The notes under the pieces are model-generated. The model saw only the letters and a list, made by a program, of their open reading frames with translations, was not told the origin of the DNA and ran no database searches. Made by a program: the position numbers and the translations under genes. A stretch of DNA of 64,000 bases. Origin: CADEEX01 sp964577955. Lineage in GTDB: Bacteria > Acidobacteriota > Vicinamibacteria > Vicinamibacterales > CAVVIG01. Positions 39,659 through 48,865 of the stretch are shown piece after piece; positions within the stretch are counted from its first letter, which is position 1; every line of letters begins with the position of its first letter. Location of the stretch: NCBI GenBank assembly GCA_964577955.1, contig CAZOAZ010000029.1:1-64000 (forward strand). The letters run 5' to 3'.

Positions 39659-40063
39659 GTGGGGATTCTCCTGAGGCCCGTTTCGTCCGTCGTTGTCGTG
39701 CTGGCGCTGCTGTCGGCGCAAACGGCACTATGCGCTGGCTGGCTCGCGACGCCGGACGCGCGCATGGCCTGCTGCGCGAACGAGGCGGATTGTCCGATGC
39801 ACAAGTCGGACGGCGCGAAGCATCACACGACGAAGACGATCACTCAGGCGGACGCTGATGCCTGCTGCGCCGCGGGCGAGCGATCACAATCGTCGCAACA
39901 CGAGTCGCGGATCGCGTGGGCCAACCCACTGGCGGTGGCTGCGCAACATGTGCTGGCTGCGGCACCACTTGTCGCGGGTTTGCCGCTCGCCGCTGACTTC
40001 CCTGCTCCCGCTCTTCGCAGTTCGCCGCCGCGCCATCTCCTCCTCTCCGTCTTCCTGATCTAG
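39659..40063 (+). CDS. small Cys/His-rich secreted protein
   Basis: The product has 134 residues with a signal segment (VVVVLALLSAQTALCAG). The mature N-terminal part has ACCANEADCPMHKSDG followed by HH and CCAAGE, likely soft-metal ligands. The C-terminus has hydrophobic stretches. No family was recognised. It precedes a copper-type RND operon by 85 bp, and a similar small secreted protein precedes the second RND operon, so a periplasmic metal-binding role is inferred. The GTG at 39659 is chosen as the last start before the signal peptide. Confidence 0.55.
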   Translation: MGILLRPVSSVVVVLALLSAQTALCAGWLATPDARMACCANEADCPMHKSDGAKHHTTKTITQADADACCAAGERSQSSQHESRIAWANPLAVAAQHVLAAAPLVAGLPLAADFPAPALRSSPPRHLLLSVFLI

Positions 40064-40148
40064 ATCGCAGTCCGCCGACACGGCCGTCGACGCCTTCGGG
40101 CGTCTCAGTGGCTTTGCTGCGCGCGCGTGCGCGCCAGGACGACTGCGC

Positions 40149-43100
40149 ATGATCAACCGACTGATTGAAGCGTCGCTCAAGAACCGCGTTCTGGTCCTAC
40201 TGGTCTATGCCGCGCTCGCCGGCTGGGGCTGGTGGGCCTTGGGCGCGACGCCGATCGACGCGATTCCCGACCTCTCCGACAACCAAGTGATCGTCTTCAC
40301 CGACTGGACCGGGCACAGCCCGCAGGAAGTCGAGGACCAGATCACCTACCCGCTCACGGTCAACCTCCAAGGGCTGGCCGGCGTGCGGGTCGTCCGCTCG
40401 CAATCGGCCTTCGGCTTCTCGATGATCTACGTCGTCTTCGACGACGAGGTCGATCTCTACTTCGCGCGCGCCCGCGTCCTCGAGCGAATGAGTCTGGTCG
40501 CGAAGACGTTGCCAGTGGATGTGACGCCGACGCTCGGGCCCGATGCCACGGGTGTCGGTCACGTGTTCTGGTACGCGGTCGAAAGCCCGAGTCATACCCT
40601 GCGTGACCTGCGCACGATCCAGGACTGGTTCATTCGCTATCAGCTGAACGCCGTGCCAGGCGTCGCGGAAGTGGCGTCGGTCGGCGGCTTCGTCCAGCAG
40701 TACCAGGTTGATGTCGATCCGAACCGGCTTCGGCTCTACCGGATCCCGCTCAGCACGGTCGTCTCCGCCGTCCGCGACAGCAACCTGAACGTCGGCGGCA
40801 ACGTGCTCGACGCGAACGGCGCGTGGCTGATCGTCCGCGGCGTCGGGCTGATCGCCTCCGCCGAAGACATCAAGAAGATTCCGATTGGCGCGGCCGACGG
40901 CGTACCGATCTATGTCGAACAGGTCGCCAACGTGCAGGTCGGCAACGCCTTCCGGGTCGCCGCGCTGGTGAAGGGCACCAACGAGGCCGTGGGCGGTGTC
41001 GTTGTCGCCAGGTCGGGTGTGAATACGCAAGCGGTCATCGACGGCGTAAAGGCACGCATCGCGCAGATTCAGCCGGGACTGCCGCCAGGGGTAACGATCG
41101 TTCCGTTCTACGACCGTTCACAGCTGATCGATCAGTCGGTGGACACGCTGCGCCGCGCACTCATCGAAGAAATCGTCCTGGTGACGCTAGCGCACATCGT
41201 GTTCCTGATGCACGTTCGCTCGATCCTGATTGTCACGATTCCCCTGCCGCTCGCAGTGCTCACGGCGTTTCTCGGCATGCACTACGCGGGGCTGTCGTCG
41301 AACATCATGAGCCTCGCCGGCATTGCCATCGCCATCGGCGTCCTCGTCGACGCCGGCATCGTCGTCACGGAGAACGCCTTCCGGTTTGTGGAGCAACACC
41401 ACGTCGACCCGCGAGACCGCCAGAAAGTCTGGCAGACCGTGCTCGAATCGACGCGCCTGGTCGGGCGTCCGGTGTTCTTCTCGATGGCAATCATCCTGCT
41501 GGCCTTCGTGCCGGTGTTCGCTCTGACCGGCCAGGAAGGCAAACTGTTTCATCCGCTCGCGTTTACGAAAACGTTCGCGGTTCTGGCAGCGACATTGATC
41601 GCGGTCACGCTCGTCCCGGTCCTGTGTTCCCTGCTGCTCGGTGGACGGTTCCACGCTGAAGACGCGAACCCGGTGATGCGCCTGCTGCGACGCGTCTACG
41701 AACCGGTACTGGGATCGGCGCTGCGGCACCGCGCGTGGACCGTGGGAACCGCCGCACTGCTGTTCGCTGGCGCACTCCTGCTCGCACGTGGGATCGGCAG
41801 CGAGTTCATGCCGCCGCTGAACGAAGGCGACCTGATGTTCATGCCGATTGCCGATCCCAGCATCTCGCTCGACGAGAACACCGCAATTGCCAAGAAACAG
41901 AACGCCGCGCTACAGGCCTTCCCGGAGGTCGAGTACGTCGTTGCCAAGGTGGCCCGCGCCGAGACGTCGACCGACCCGGCGCCGCTCAACATGACCGAGA
42001 CCATCGTGCATTTGAAACCACGGGAGGAGTGGCGGCGGGGTCTGACCCTGGACGCGCTTCGCGCCGAGATGGGCCGCGCGGTGCAGTTTCCTGGCGTCTC
42101 CAACATCTGGACGATGCCGATCATCAACCGCATCGACATGCTGACGACCGGGATCCGATCGGAAGTCGGGGTCAAGATCTTCGGCGCGGACCTGCCGACG
42201 CTGGAAGCGCTGGCCCGCCAGGTGGCCGGCGTCCTCCGCACCGTCCCCGGCGCCAGCAATGTGTATCCCGAACAAGTGACCAGCGGCCAGTATCTGAACA
42301 TCAGCATCAATCGCGTGGCCGCAGCCCGCTACGGCGTCGGCGTCGGCGACATCCAGCAGGTCATTGCCACCGCGGTCGGCGAAACCAACCTGACGACGAC
42401 CATCGCAGGGCGCCAGCGCTTTCCCGTGCGCGTCCGCTATGCGCCGGAATATCGGACCGATGCGCAAGGGCTCGGCCGCGTACTGGTGGCCTCGCCGTCT
42501 GGGGCACAGATTCCGCTTTCGGATGTGACCACGATCGCGAACACCAGAGGTCCGGCGATGATTTCGTCGGAGAACGGCCTGCTGCTCGCCACGGTGCTGC
42601 TCAACGTACAGGGGCGCGATGTCGGCGGCTTCGTGCGCGAGGCGCGAGCGGTCGTGGGTCGAGATGTCGCGCTGCCTCCGGGCTACTACCTCGGATGGAG
42701 CGGCCGCTGGGAAAACCAGGAACATGCGCGGCAGCGGCTGATGGTCGTCCTGCCGATCGTCCTCGTCGTGATCTTCGTGCTGCTCTACTTCACCTATCGT
42801 TCGGCGCTCGAAGCCGCGCACGTCCTGCTGGCCGTGCCGTTCGCATTGACCGGCGGCGTCTATCTGCTCTGGCTGCTTGGTTACAACTTCTCCGTCGCGG
42901 TCTGGGTCGGCTTCATCGCGCTCTTCGGCACGGCCGTCCAGACCGGCGTGGTGATGGTGATCTACCTCGAGGAAGCCGTCGAACGCCGCCGGCACGCGGA
43001 TGGCGCGTTGACGCGGTCCAGCCTGCGCGAGGCCGTGATGGAAGGCGCGCTGCTGCGACTACGGCCCAAAGTCATGACCGTCTCGACCGTCGTCGCCGGC

Positions 43101-43736
43101 CTGCTGCCGCTGATGTGGAGCACGCGCGTTGGCGCCGAAGTCATGAAACCGCTCGCCACACCGGTTCTCGGCGGCATGGTGTCCTCTCTCGTTCACGTTC
43201 TCATCGTGACCCCGGTGATCTTCTGCTGGCTGCGCGAACGGCAACTCGGTCTCACGCAGACCGATCCCGAACCAGCCCGGACTTCGAGCTTGAATGTCCG
43301 CGTCTCCGTGGGCGTGATCGCTCTCGTCGGCCTGACCGCTCTCGGGATCTGGGGCGCGCGCACATGGATGCGAGCTCGAGCGCCGGTCGGAGAACGCAGT
43401 CGAGCCGCTGACATCGTGCGACAGGTGCAGTCCGGCGAGCTGACCATCTTGCTGCGGGCCTCCGGCGGCGCGCTGCGGCTCGGGCGCAATGCCTTTACCG
43501 TGGAGTTCCGCACCGCCAACAACGATCTCGTTGACGTGGGCACGGTGCGCGCGAGCGGCAACATGCCGATGCCCGGCATGGTGATGTCGAGCGGGATGGA
43601 GGTGCACGCGGGCGATGCGCCCGGACGCTATCAGGCGACCGCGGACTTCGGCATGGCCGGTACGTGGCAGATGGGTATCGAGTGGACTGGCCCCAAGGGC
43701 CAGGGATCAGTGTCGTTCGAAGGGAGCGTCCAATGA
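40149..43736 (+). CDS. cusA: CusA-type heavy-metal RND pump with fused C-terminal domain
   Basis: The product has 1195 residues; the family is about 1040. The pump part starts MINRLIEASLKNRVLVLLVY. AIGVLVDAGIVVTENAFR in TM4 resembles the Cu/Ag class rather than the Zn/Co class, and LNEGDLMFMP and INRIDMLTTGI match CusA methionine regions. The last 120 residues form an extra domain after a further TM helix, with TILLRASGGALRLGRNAFTV and PMPGMVMSSGMEVH, like YtkA/FixH modules. It expels Cu(I)/Ag(I) from periplasm to outside using protons. The stop overlaps the next start (ATGA). Confidence 0.9.
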   Translation: MINRLIEASLKNRVLVLLVYAALAGWGWWALGATPIDAIPDLSDNQVIVFTDWTGHSPQEVEDQITYPLTVNLQGLAGVRVVRSQSAFGFSMIYVVFDDEVDLYFARARVLERMSLVAKTLPVDVTPTLGPDATGVGHVFWYAVESPSHTLRDLRTIQDWFIRYQLNAVPGVAEVASVGGFVQQYQVDVDPNRLRLYRIPLSTVVSAVRDSNLNVGGNVLDANGAWLIVRGVGLIASAEDIKKIPIGAADGVPIYVEQVANVQVGNAFRVAALVKGTNEAVGGVVVARSGVNTQAVIDGVKARIAQIQPGLPPGVTIVPFYDRSQLIDQSVDTLRRALIEEIVLVTLAHIVFLMHVRSILIVTIPLPLAVLTAFLGMHYAGLSSNIMSLAGIAIAIGVLVDAGIVVTENAFRFVEQHHVDPRDRQKVWQTVLESTRLVGRPVFFSMAIILLAFVPVFALTGQEGKLFHPLAFTKTFAVLAATLIAVTLVPVLCSLLLGGRFHAEDANPVMRLLRRVYEPVLGSALRHRAWTVGTAALLFAGALLLARGIGSEFMPPLNEGDLMFMPIADPSISLDENTAIAKKQNAALQAFPEVEYVVAKVARAETSTDPAPLNMTETIVHLKPREEWRRGLTLDALRAEMGRAVQFPGVSNIWTMPIINRIDMLTTGIRSEVGVKIFGADLPTLEALARQVAGVLRTVPGASNVYPEQVTSGQYLNISINRVAAARYGVGVGDIQQVIATAVGETNLTTTIAGRQRFPVRVRYAPEYRTDAQGLGRVLVASPSGAQIPLSDVTTIANTRGPAMISSENGLLLATVLLNVQGRDVGGFVREARAVVGRDVALPPGYYLGWSGRWENQEHARQRLMVVLPIVLVVIFVLLYFTYRSALEAAHVLLAVPFALTGGVYLLWLLGYNFSVAVWVGFIALFGTAVQTGVVMVIYLEEAVERRRHADGALTRSSLREAVMEGALLRLRPKVMTVSTVVAGLLPLMWSTRVGAEVMKPLATPVLGGMVSSLVHVLIVTPVIFCWLRERQLGLTQTDPEPARTSSLNVRVSVGVIALVGLTALGIWGARTWMRARAPVGERSRAADIVRQVQSGELTILLRASGGALRLGRNAFTVEFRTANNDLVDVGTVRASGNMPMPGMVMSSGMEVHAGDAPGRYQATADFGMAGTWQMGIEWTGPKGQGSVSFEGSVQ

Positions 43737-45037
43737 AATCGCCGGGCATCGGCACCCTTGTGGTGGTCCTGTGGGCGCTCGGCCGCGGCATCGCCGTCGC
43801 CCAGTCGGCAGGAGCGTATCTGGATCCGCGCGACGGGCTCTCGGTATCGGCAGCCATCGAGCGGGCTCTCGCGGCCGAGCCGGGCCTTCAAGCGGCGCGC
43901 GCGGAGATTGGCGTCGCGCAGGGCGCGCAGCAGCAAGCCGGGCTACGGCCCAATCCCTGGATCACGTTCGAACGCCGTGAGCAGGTCAACGGGACAGACA
44001 ACCAGACCTTCGCCCAATTCGAATGGCCACTCGACCTCTTTCGTCGCGACGCACGGGTGAACGTGGCGGTGCGCGAGCGCGAGGCCATCGAGCGATCGGT
44101 GGACGATCGCGCTCGCCTGCTGGCCGCTGATGTCCGATCCCGGTATGGAGATGCCGCGGCGGCGGTCCGTGCCGTCATCGTCGCAGCAGGCCAGACGGAA
44201 GCACTGCGTCAACAGGTGGAGCTCGCCCGCGGCCGCGTCGACACCGGGGCGGCCCCGCCGCTCGAGCGCGACATACTGCTCGTTGAGTCGCGCCGTCTCG
44301 AGGCGACGCGACTCCTTGCCGTCGGCCGGGCCGAAGCCGCGATGGTCGAACTGCGTCGCATCATCGGTCTGCCGCCGGACGCACCGTTGACACTCAAGCA
44401 GCCTCTGGAAGATCTCGTCGCTTCCGCAACGGCTGAATCACGGATGGGTGGCGCCACCGACTCGCTGACTGAGTCGCGCACGGACGTGCAGGAGGCCCAC
44501 GCGCAGGAGGCGGTGGCGGAGGCGCGCGCCGGCAAGGCACGCGCGAACGGACGCTTCGAGGTCTCGCTCTTTGGATCGTACATGCGGATGGATCAGTCCT
44601 TCCCCCAACTGGGCGTGAACCGCGCCGGTCGCCTTGAACCCATTGCCGATGTCTTTCACTACGCGTCCGTGGGCGCAATGGTGACCCTGCCGCTTCGCAA
44701 CAGGAACCAAGGCGATGTCGCGGCCGCTGAAGCCGGACGAACCGCGGCGCGCGCACGAACCGAAGCCGTGCGGCTGACTGCGCAATCCGAGATCGCGGCC
44801 GCCGCTTCCCAATGGGCGCGCAGCCACGAGGCGCTCTCCGCGATCGCCGAAGGTCTCGCACTCGAAAAACAGAATCTCGAGATCGTCCGGCAGACGCACG
44901 CGCTGGGTGCGGCAACCATCAGCGAAGTCTTGACCGAGCAGCGGCGCTACTTGGACATGGAGCAGGTCTACACCGACACGCTCAAGAGCGTGTACGACAC
45001 GGATGCGGCGCTGCGGCGCGCGAGAGGAGAACGATGA
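43733..45037 (+). CDS. TolC-family outer-membrane efflux protein
   Basis: The product has 434 residues with a signal peptide (LVVVLWALGRGIAVAQ). It has two internally repeated helical halves typical of CusC/CzcC. Conserved parts include ARAEIGVAQGAQQQAGLRPN and EVLTEQRRYLDMEQVYTDTL near the end. It forms the outer-membrane exit of the pump encoded on either side. Both ends overlap neighbouring genes by ATGA, so translation is coupled. Confidence 0.88.
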   Translation: MKSPGIGTLVVVLWALGRGIAVAQSAGAYLDPRDGLSVSAAIERALAAEPGLQAARAEIGVAQGAQQQAGLRPNPWITFERREQVNGTDNQTFAQFEWPLDLFRRDARVNVAVREREAIERSVDDRARLLAADVRSRYGDAAAAVRAVIVAAGQTEALRQQVELARGRVDTGAAPPLERDILLVESRRLEATRLLAVGRAEAAMVELRRIIGLPPDAPLTLKQPLEDLVASATAESRMGGATDSLTESRTDVQEAHAQEAVAEARAGKARANGRFEVSLFGSYMRMDQSFPQLGVNRAGRLEPIADVFHYASVGAMVTLPLRNRNQGDVAAAEAGRTAARARTEAVRLTAQSEIAAAASQWARSHEALSAIAEGLALEKQNLEIVRQTHALGAATISEVLTEQRRYLDMEQVYTDTLKSVYDTDAALRRARGER

Positions 45038-46299
45038 TGGCGTCCGATTCTCGAATCGAGCTGGGCCGAAGCACGCTGATCGTTGGCGGACTCGCGCTGG
45101 TTGCCCTGGGGGCCGCGGCGTCGTATCTCGCGCTGTCGCAACGGCCGCCCAGTTCGGCCGCTCCAGCAGTAGGTCAATCAGCTCCCGCAGCGAGCGCGGC
45201 CGCAACACCTGGCGCCGTACCGCTCGCTGAGGTGACCGTCACTCTGTCGCCCGAGGAAATCGCCCGCGCCGGAATCGAAGTCGCAGCGGTAGAAGCGATC
45301 GCGACGCCGGCGACGGTCCGGATTCCGGCCACCGTGCAGCCCAACGCGTATCGAACCGTCGTCGTCACCTCGCTCGCGGCCGGCAGGGTCACGCGGGTAT
45401 CGGCCGAACTGGGCGACCGCGTCAAACAAGGACAAACGCTGGCCGAGCTCTACAGCCCTGAGCTGGCCGACGCAGAGACTCGCTATCTCGCGACGCGCGC
45501 CGAACTCGAGGCCCACGAGCAGATGCTTCGGCGAACCGAGAAGCTCGTGGATATCGGCGCCGCCAGCCGCCAGGAACTGGAGAGAGTCCACGCCGAGCAC
45601 GCCACCGCAACGACGGCAGTAGCCAGCGCGCTCGCACGTGTGACACTCCTGGGAGTACCGGGAACCGGCGTTGCGAGGCTCAACGCCGGAGGTGAGCCCT
45701 CAGCGACGATCTTCGTCACCGCGCCGCGGGACGGCGTCATCACGGCCCGGAACGCCAATGCTGGCGTCAATGTCGACGCGGCCGCCGCGTTGTTCACCGT
45801 CGCGGACCTTTCCACTGTATGGGTGGTCGGCGAACTCCTCGAACGCGACTTTGCGCGCATCGGCGTCGGCAGTCCGGTCACGGTGGCCATTCCGGCCTAC
45901 CCCGATCGCACATGGACCGGAAAGGTGAGCTACGTGGATCCGCAGATGAAGCCAGAGACGCGAACGGGGCAACTCCGTGTCGAGATCGCCAACCCCGGAA
46001 CTGACTTGCGGATTGGCATGTTCGTCGACCTGCAGGCAATCATGGCTGGCACGTCAGAACCGCAGCTGGTCGTGCCGCGGACCGCCGTTCAGACGATCGG
46101 CGAACGCAGCGTCGTCTATCTGGTCAAACCGCAGGAACCTGGTACGTTCATCGAACGCACGATCGAGCTTGGTGACAGGACCGGTGATTTGGTCGTGGTC
46201 CGTGCGGGGGTTGCCGCCGGTGACGCTGTCGTATCGAAGGGATCATTCTCGATTCGCGCCGAGCGGGAGCGGCTCGGGCTTCGACCGATGATGCCCTGA
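45034..46299 (+). CDS. cusB: RND periplasmic adaptor (CusB-like)
   Basis: The product has 421 residues with one N-terminal membrane helix (IVGGLALVALGAAASYLAL). A barrel-sandwich domain follows (AAGRVTRVSAELGDRVKQGQ), then a helical hairpin (ADAETRYLATRAELEAHEQM), and beta-barrel and membrane-proximal domains (VVPRTAVQTIGERSVVYLVK). It links the CusA-like pump to the TolC protein. The start is set by GAGAGGAG just before the ATG that overlaps the tolC stop. Confidence 0.88.
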   Translation: MMASDSRIELGRSTLIVGGLALVALGAAASYLALSQRPPSSAAPAVGQSAPAASAAATPGAVPLAEVTVTLSPEEIARAGIEVAAVEAIATPATVRIPATVQPNAYRTVVVTSLAAGRVTRVSAELGDRVKQGQTLAELYSPELADAETRYLATRAELEAHEQMLRRTEKLVDIGAASRQELERVHAEHATATTAVASALARVTLLGVPGTGVARLNAGGEPSATIFVTAPRDGVITARNANAGVNVDAAAALFTVADLSTVWVVGELLERDFARIGVGSPVTVAIPAYPDRTWTGKVSYVDPQMKPETRTGQLRVEIANPGTDLRIGMFVDLQAIMAGTSEPQLVVPRTAVQTIGERSVVYLVKPQEPGTFIERTIELGDRTGDLVVVRAGVAAGDAVVSKGSFSIRAERERLGLRPMMP

Positions 46300-46326
46300 T
46301 TCCCAGCCGCGCCCCAGCGCAGTCGT

Positions 46327-46677
46327 CTACAGCCCGCTGCTCTGGCGTCGGTCGGCGGTGACCGTCTCAAGAGTGCCACCGACGACATCGACCATCGCGA
46401 CGGTTGTCGCGACGTGAGGCCCTTGCAGCTCGAAGCGTACGCCCCGCCGGCGGATTGACGCTTCCGACCACCATGTTTCGCCGTTCGCGTTCGTACGACA
46501 CCTCAACCCGTTGTCTGCGACGACGGACACGCCCGTGATCGGTTGTCCGGATCGATCGACGACGCGAAGCTTGAACGGTGGTCCGGCGGCCCTGCTTCCC
46601 GACAGCACAAAAGATGGCGCGACCAGCGTCAACAATCCCAAGGTCGCCGTCGTCGCAAACTTGCGAAATCTCGTCAT
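46327..46677 (-). CDS. secreted hypothetical protein, carboxypeptidase-regulatory-like
   Basis: The product has 116 residues with a signal peptide (TATLGLLTLVAPSFVLSGSRA). The mature part, PFKLRVVDRSGQPITGVSVV and GETWWSEASIRRRG, resembles one beta-sandwich of the carboxypeptidase regulatory type. It is convergent with the cusB-like gene. No specific function can be assigned. The ATG at 46677 is chosen because it starts the signal peptide with TRFRK. Confidence 0.55.
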   Translation of the reverse strand: MTRFRKFATTATLGLLTLVAPSFVLSGSRAAGPPFKLRVVDRSGQPITGVSVVADNGLRCRTNANGETWWSEASIRRRGVRFELQGPHVATTVAMVDVVGGTLETVTADRRQSSGL

Positions 46678-46705
46678 CGCCACATCCTCACGCAACCGCC
46701 GCGTG

Positions 46706-47248
46706 CTACCTCACCCGCTTGAGATGCGCCTCTGAATAGAGTGCGAAATCCTTACCGGGCTCGGCAATCTCAAAACGTTCGACGAACTCGTCGTCGCTGA
46801 CGACCCGATACGTTTCCCGCGCGCGGTATCCGGCGGGAATGTTCTCGATCGCTTCGCTGGTGAACACAATTGTCTTCGGATCCGCATTCGGCTCCTCGAC
46901 GTAGGTATTGACGAACCCTTCGGTGTGAAACTGCCGAAAGACTAATCGCTTCCGGGCCGAGTCGTAACCGATCATGCTCAAGTGATGGTGGATCTCGCCG
47001 CTGGTCTTTCCTGCCTCTGGCGGGTACCTGGAGGTATTGGTTTCCTGAATGAAACGTCCGTCGAGCACGAACTGATACGTGCGCTCCGCGGTGCCCCGTC
47101 CGGGTTCTCCAGCCTGCTCACCCTTCCAGGTTCCGATCATGAACCGAAGCGCAGCGAAGCGGTCGGCGGTTGCGGTTGCGTCAGTCGATTGGGCACCGAC
47201 TGGAACCGTCAGGGCAACCAGGACGAGCGTCAGGGCAAGCCGCTGCAC
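46706..47248 (-). CDS. secreted lipocalin-like protein
   Basis: The product has 180 residues with a signal peptide (LALTLVLVALTVPVGAQ). The mature protein begins FAALRFMIGTWKGEQAGEPG and alternates beta strands such as YQFVLDGRFIQETNTSRYPP and RKRLVFRQFHTEGFV. This is the pattern of DUF1579/DUF1794-type eight- to ten-stranded barrels. Ligand unknown. The GTG at 47248 is preferred because an ATG at 47281 would overlap the divergent methyltransferase start. Confidence 0.65.
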   Translation of the reverse strand: MQRLALTLVLVALTVPVGAQSTDATATADRFAALRFMIGTWKGEQAGEPGRGTAERTYQFVLDGRFIQETNTSRYPPEAGKTSGEIHHHLSMIGYDSARKRLVFRQFHTEGFVNTYVEEPNADPKTIVFTSEAIENIPAGYRARETYRVVSDDEFVERFEIAEPGKDFALYSEAHLKRVR

Positions 47249-47279
47249 GATGGGCGGATTATAGTGGGAGCACAGGGCC

Positions 47280-47891
47280 ATGGACGCCCACGCCTATTGG
47301 AACAAGATCTACCTGACGAAACGCGAGGCCGAGCTCAGCTGGCTCGAGACACTGCCGGCCGAATCCATTCGGATGATCGAAGCCGCCGGAGTGACCGCGA
47401 AGTCCTGCGTGATCGACATCGGCGGCGGTGATTCACGTCTGGTGGATCTGCTTGCGGCCAAGGGATTGACCTGCCTCGCCGTGTTCGATGTATCAGAAGC
47501 GGCGTTGGCGCGCGCTCGGATGAGACTCGGCGAAATTGTGACGGTCAAATGGGTCGCAGCCGACGTGACCGGCGACTGGACCATCGAACCGATGGACATC
47601 TGGCACGACCGCGCAGTGTTTCACTTCCTCGTTGACGCGCGGGAACGAGCCGCGTACCGCGCGCATCTATCGCGCACGCTGAGGCCGGGCGGAAGCGCAA
47701 TCATCGCGACGTTCGCTCTGGATGGTCCGACCCGCTGTAGCGGCTTACCGGTTGCGCGCTACTCGCCCGAGACGCTGTCCGCTGAACTCGGCGACGAATT
47801 CGACCTCCTCGAGTCGAGAACACACGCGCATCGCACCCCGTGGGGAAGCACCCAGTCGTTTCAATATTCCCGCTTCCGGCGCCGCGCGTGA
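47280..47891 (+). CDS. class I SAM-dependent methyltransferase
   Basis: The product has 203 residues. SCVIDIGGGDSRLVDLLAAK is motif I for AdoMet binding, CLAVFDVSEAAL motif II and WHDRAVFHFLVDARERAAY motif IV. The small-molecule thiol/tellurite methyltransferase group has a similar layout (YWNKIYLTKREAELSWLE at the start). The substrate may be a metalloid or thiol by context, but this is unproven. TATAGT (47260-47265) is a likely -10. Confidence 0.82.
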   Translation: MDAHAYWNKIYLTKREAELSWLETLPAESIRMIEAAGVTAKSCVIDIGGGDSRLVDLLAAKGLTCLAVFDVSEAALARARMRLGEIVTVKWVAADVTGDWTIEPMDIWHDRAVFHFLVDARERAAYRAHLSRTLRPGGSAIIATFALDGPTRCSGLPVARYSPETLSAELGDEFDLLESRTHAHRTPWGSTQSFQYSRFRRRA

Positions 47892-47911
47892 TTAGTCGGC
47901 AGACGCTGTCG

Positions 47912-47917
47912 TAGACT
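47912..47917 (+). promoter_or_regulatory. -10 element of a leaderless promoter
   Basis: TAGACT ends 6 nt before the GTG at 47924, so the message probably begins at the start codon. Confidence 0.4.
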
Positions 47918-47923
47918 TCACAC

Positions 47924-48295
47924 GTGGACCTGACACCGGCTCTCGTCCCTCTCTTGCACGTGACGGACGTCGCTCGCGCGATCGCCTTCTACGAACGCCT
48001 TGGCTTCACCGTCAAGAGCCGGGAAGGGGACTCGGATCCCTACTGGGTGAACGTCTGTGCCAGTGGGAACACGCCGGCAGCAGAACTGATGCTGGCGCGT
48101 GTCTCGAGTCCGCCGCAGCCTCGCGGCGCGGTGCTCTATTTCTACGTGAAAGACGTGGGCTCGCTTCACGAAGAGCTCGCCCGCGCCGGGATCCGTGTGT
48201 CAGCGCTGACGACTCCCGCGTACGCGACGGCGGGTGAATTCGAGGTCCACGATCCGGACGGCCACACTCTGCTCGTCGGTCAGCCAGACTGCTGA
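47924..48295 (+). CDS. VOC-family glyoxalase/bleomycin-resistance-like protein
   Basis: The product has 123 residues. It opens LVPLLHVTDVARAIAFYERL and ends EFEVHDPDGHTLLVGQ, the two beta-alpha-beta-beta-beta motifs of the VOC superfamily; the terminal FEVHDPDGH includes a metal-binding Glu position. Such proteins bind or modify small toxic compounds. Its stop overlaps the next start by one base (TGATG). Confidence 0.82.
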   Translation: MDLTPALVPLLHVTDVARAIAFYERLGFTVKSREGDSDPYWVNVCASGNTPAAELMLARVSSPPQPRGAVLYFYVKDVGSLHEELARAGIRVSALTTPAYATAGEFEVHDPDGHTLLVGQPDC

Positions 48296-48528
48296 TGCCG
48301 CCCGCCACCGCGACGATTACCTGCCCGGCCTGTCGACACGCAGCGGTCGAACCGATGCCGGTCGACTGTTGTCTGTTCTTCTACCAATGTCTGGGCTGTC
48401 ACGGGGTGCTAAAGCCCCTCCCCGGCGACTGCTGTGTGTTCTGTTCGTACAGCGAACAGCGCTGCCCATCGGCCCAAGCCATCAAGTGCTGCGGAGTTCC
48501 AAATCTAGCGACCAGCCGATCTGGCTAG
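48295..48528 (+). CDS. GDCCVxC-domain protein
   Basis: The product has 77 residues. It carries ITCPACRHA, DCCLFFYQCLGCHG and PGDCCVFCSYSEQRCP, the hallmark of the small GDCCVxC (seleno)protein family, which often travels with metal-resistance genes. Here the positions are encoded as ordinary cysteines. Function unknown; thiol redox or metal binding is likely. It is coupled to the VOC gene. Confidence 0.8.
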   Translation: MPPATATITCPACRHAAVEPMPVDCCLFFYQCLGCHGVLKPLPGDCCVFCSYSEQRCPSAQAIKCCGVPNLATSRSG

Positions 48529-48705
48529 AAGGTCGGCGCTACTCGCTGTGGTGATGTCCCATTCACGGCTGCAGGCTGGGCACGCGTATGAGATCGTCTT
48601 CGTGCCTTCCCGCAGACAGACTTGAAGCGGTTCGCCGCGTGTTCCACACGATGGACAGATCGATTGGCGGCGTTCGGCGTGACGGGCTGGCGCAGGGTTT
48701 CCCAT
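48505..48705 (-). CDS. small zinc-ribbon protein
   Basis: The product has up to 66 residues. SICPSCGTRGEPLQVC and YACPACSREWDIT give two CxxC pairs about 24 residues apart, a zinc ribbon. It overlaps the 3' end of the GDCCVxC gene by 24 bp in convergent orientation. No family name can be given, and an annotation pipeline could miss it. It shares its general layout with the zinc-ribbon insertion in dnaE2. Confidence 0.5.
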   Translation of the reverse strand: MGNPAPARHAERRQSICPSCGTRGEPLQVCLREGTKTISYACPACSREWDITTASSADLLARSAGR

Positions 48706-48865
48706 ACGCGGGCCGAGATTCTACAGAAGAGCCAGGTGCTTTTCCAACGGCTCTGCGAACCGGCGCATCGCTCTGCTTCTGACGTTCGCTGGCCGCGTTT
48801 GAGCCGTTTTGTCGACCAACAGCGCGTAAGGAGACGAGCGCGTCCGCTCACCTTGTGAGGTCGCC

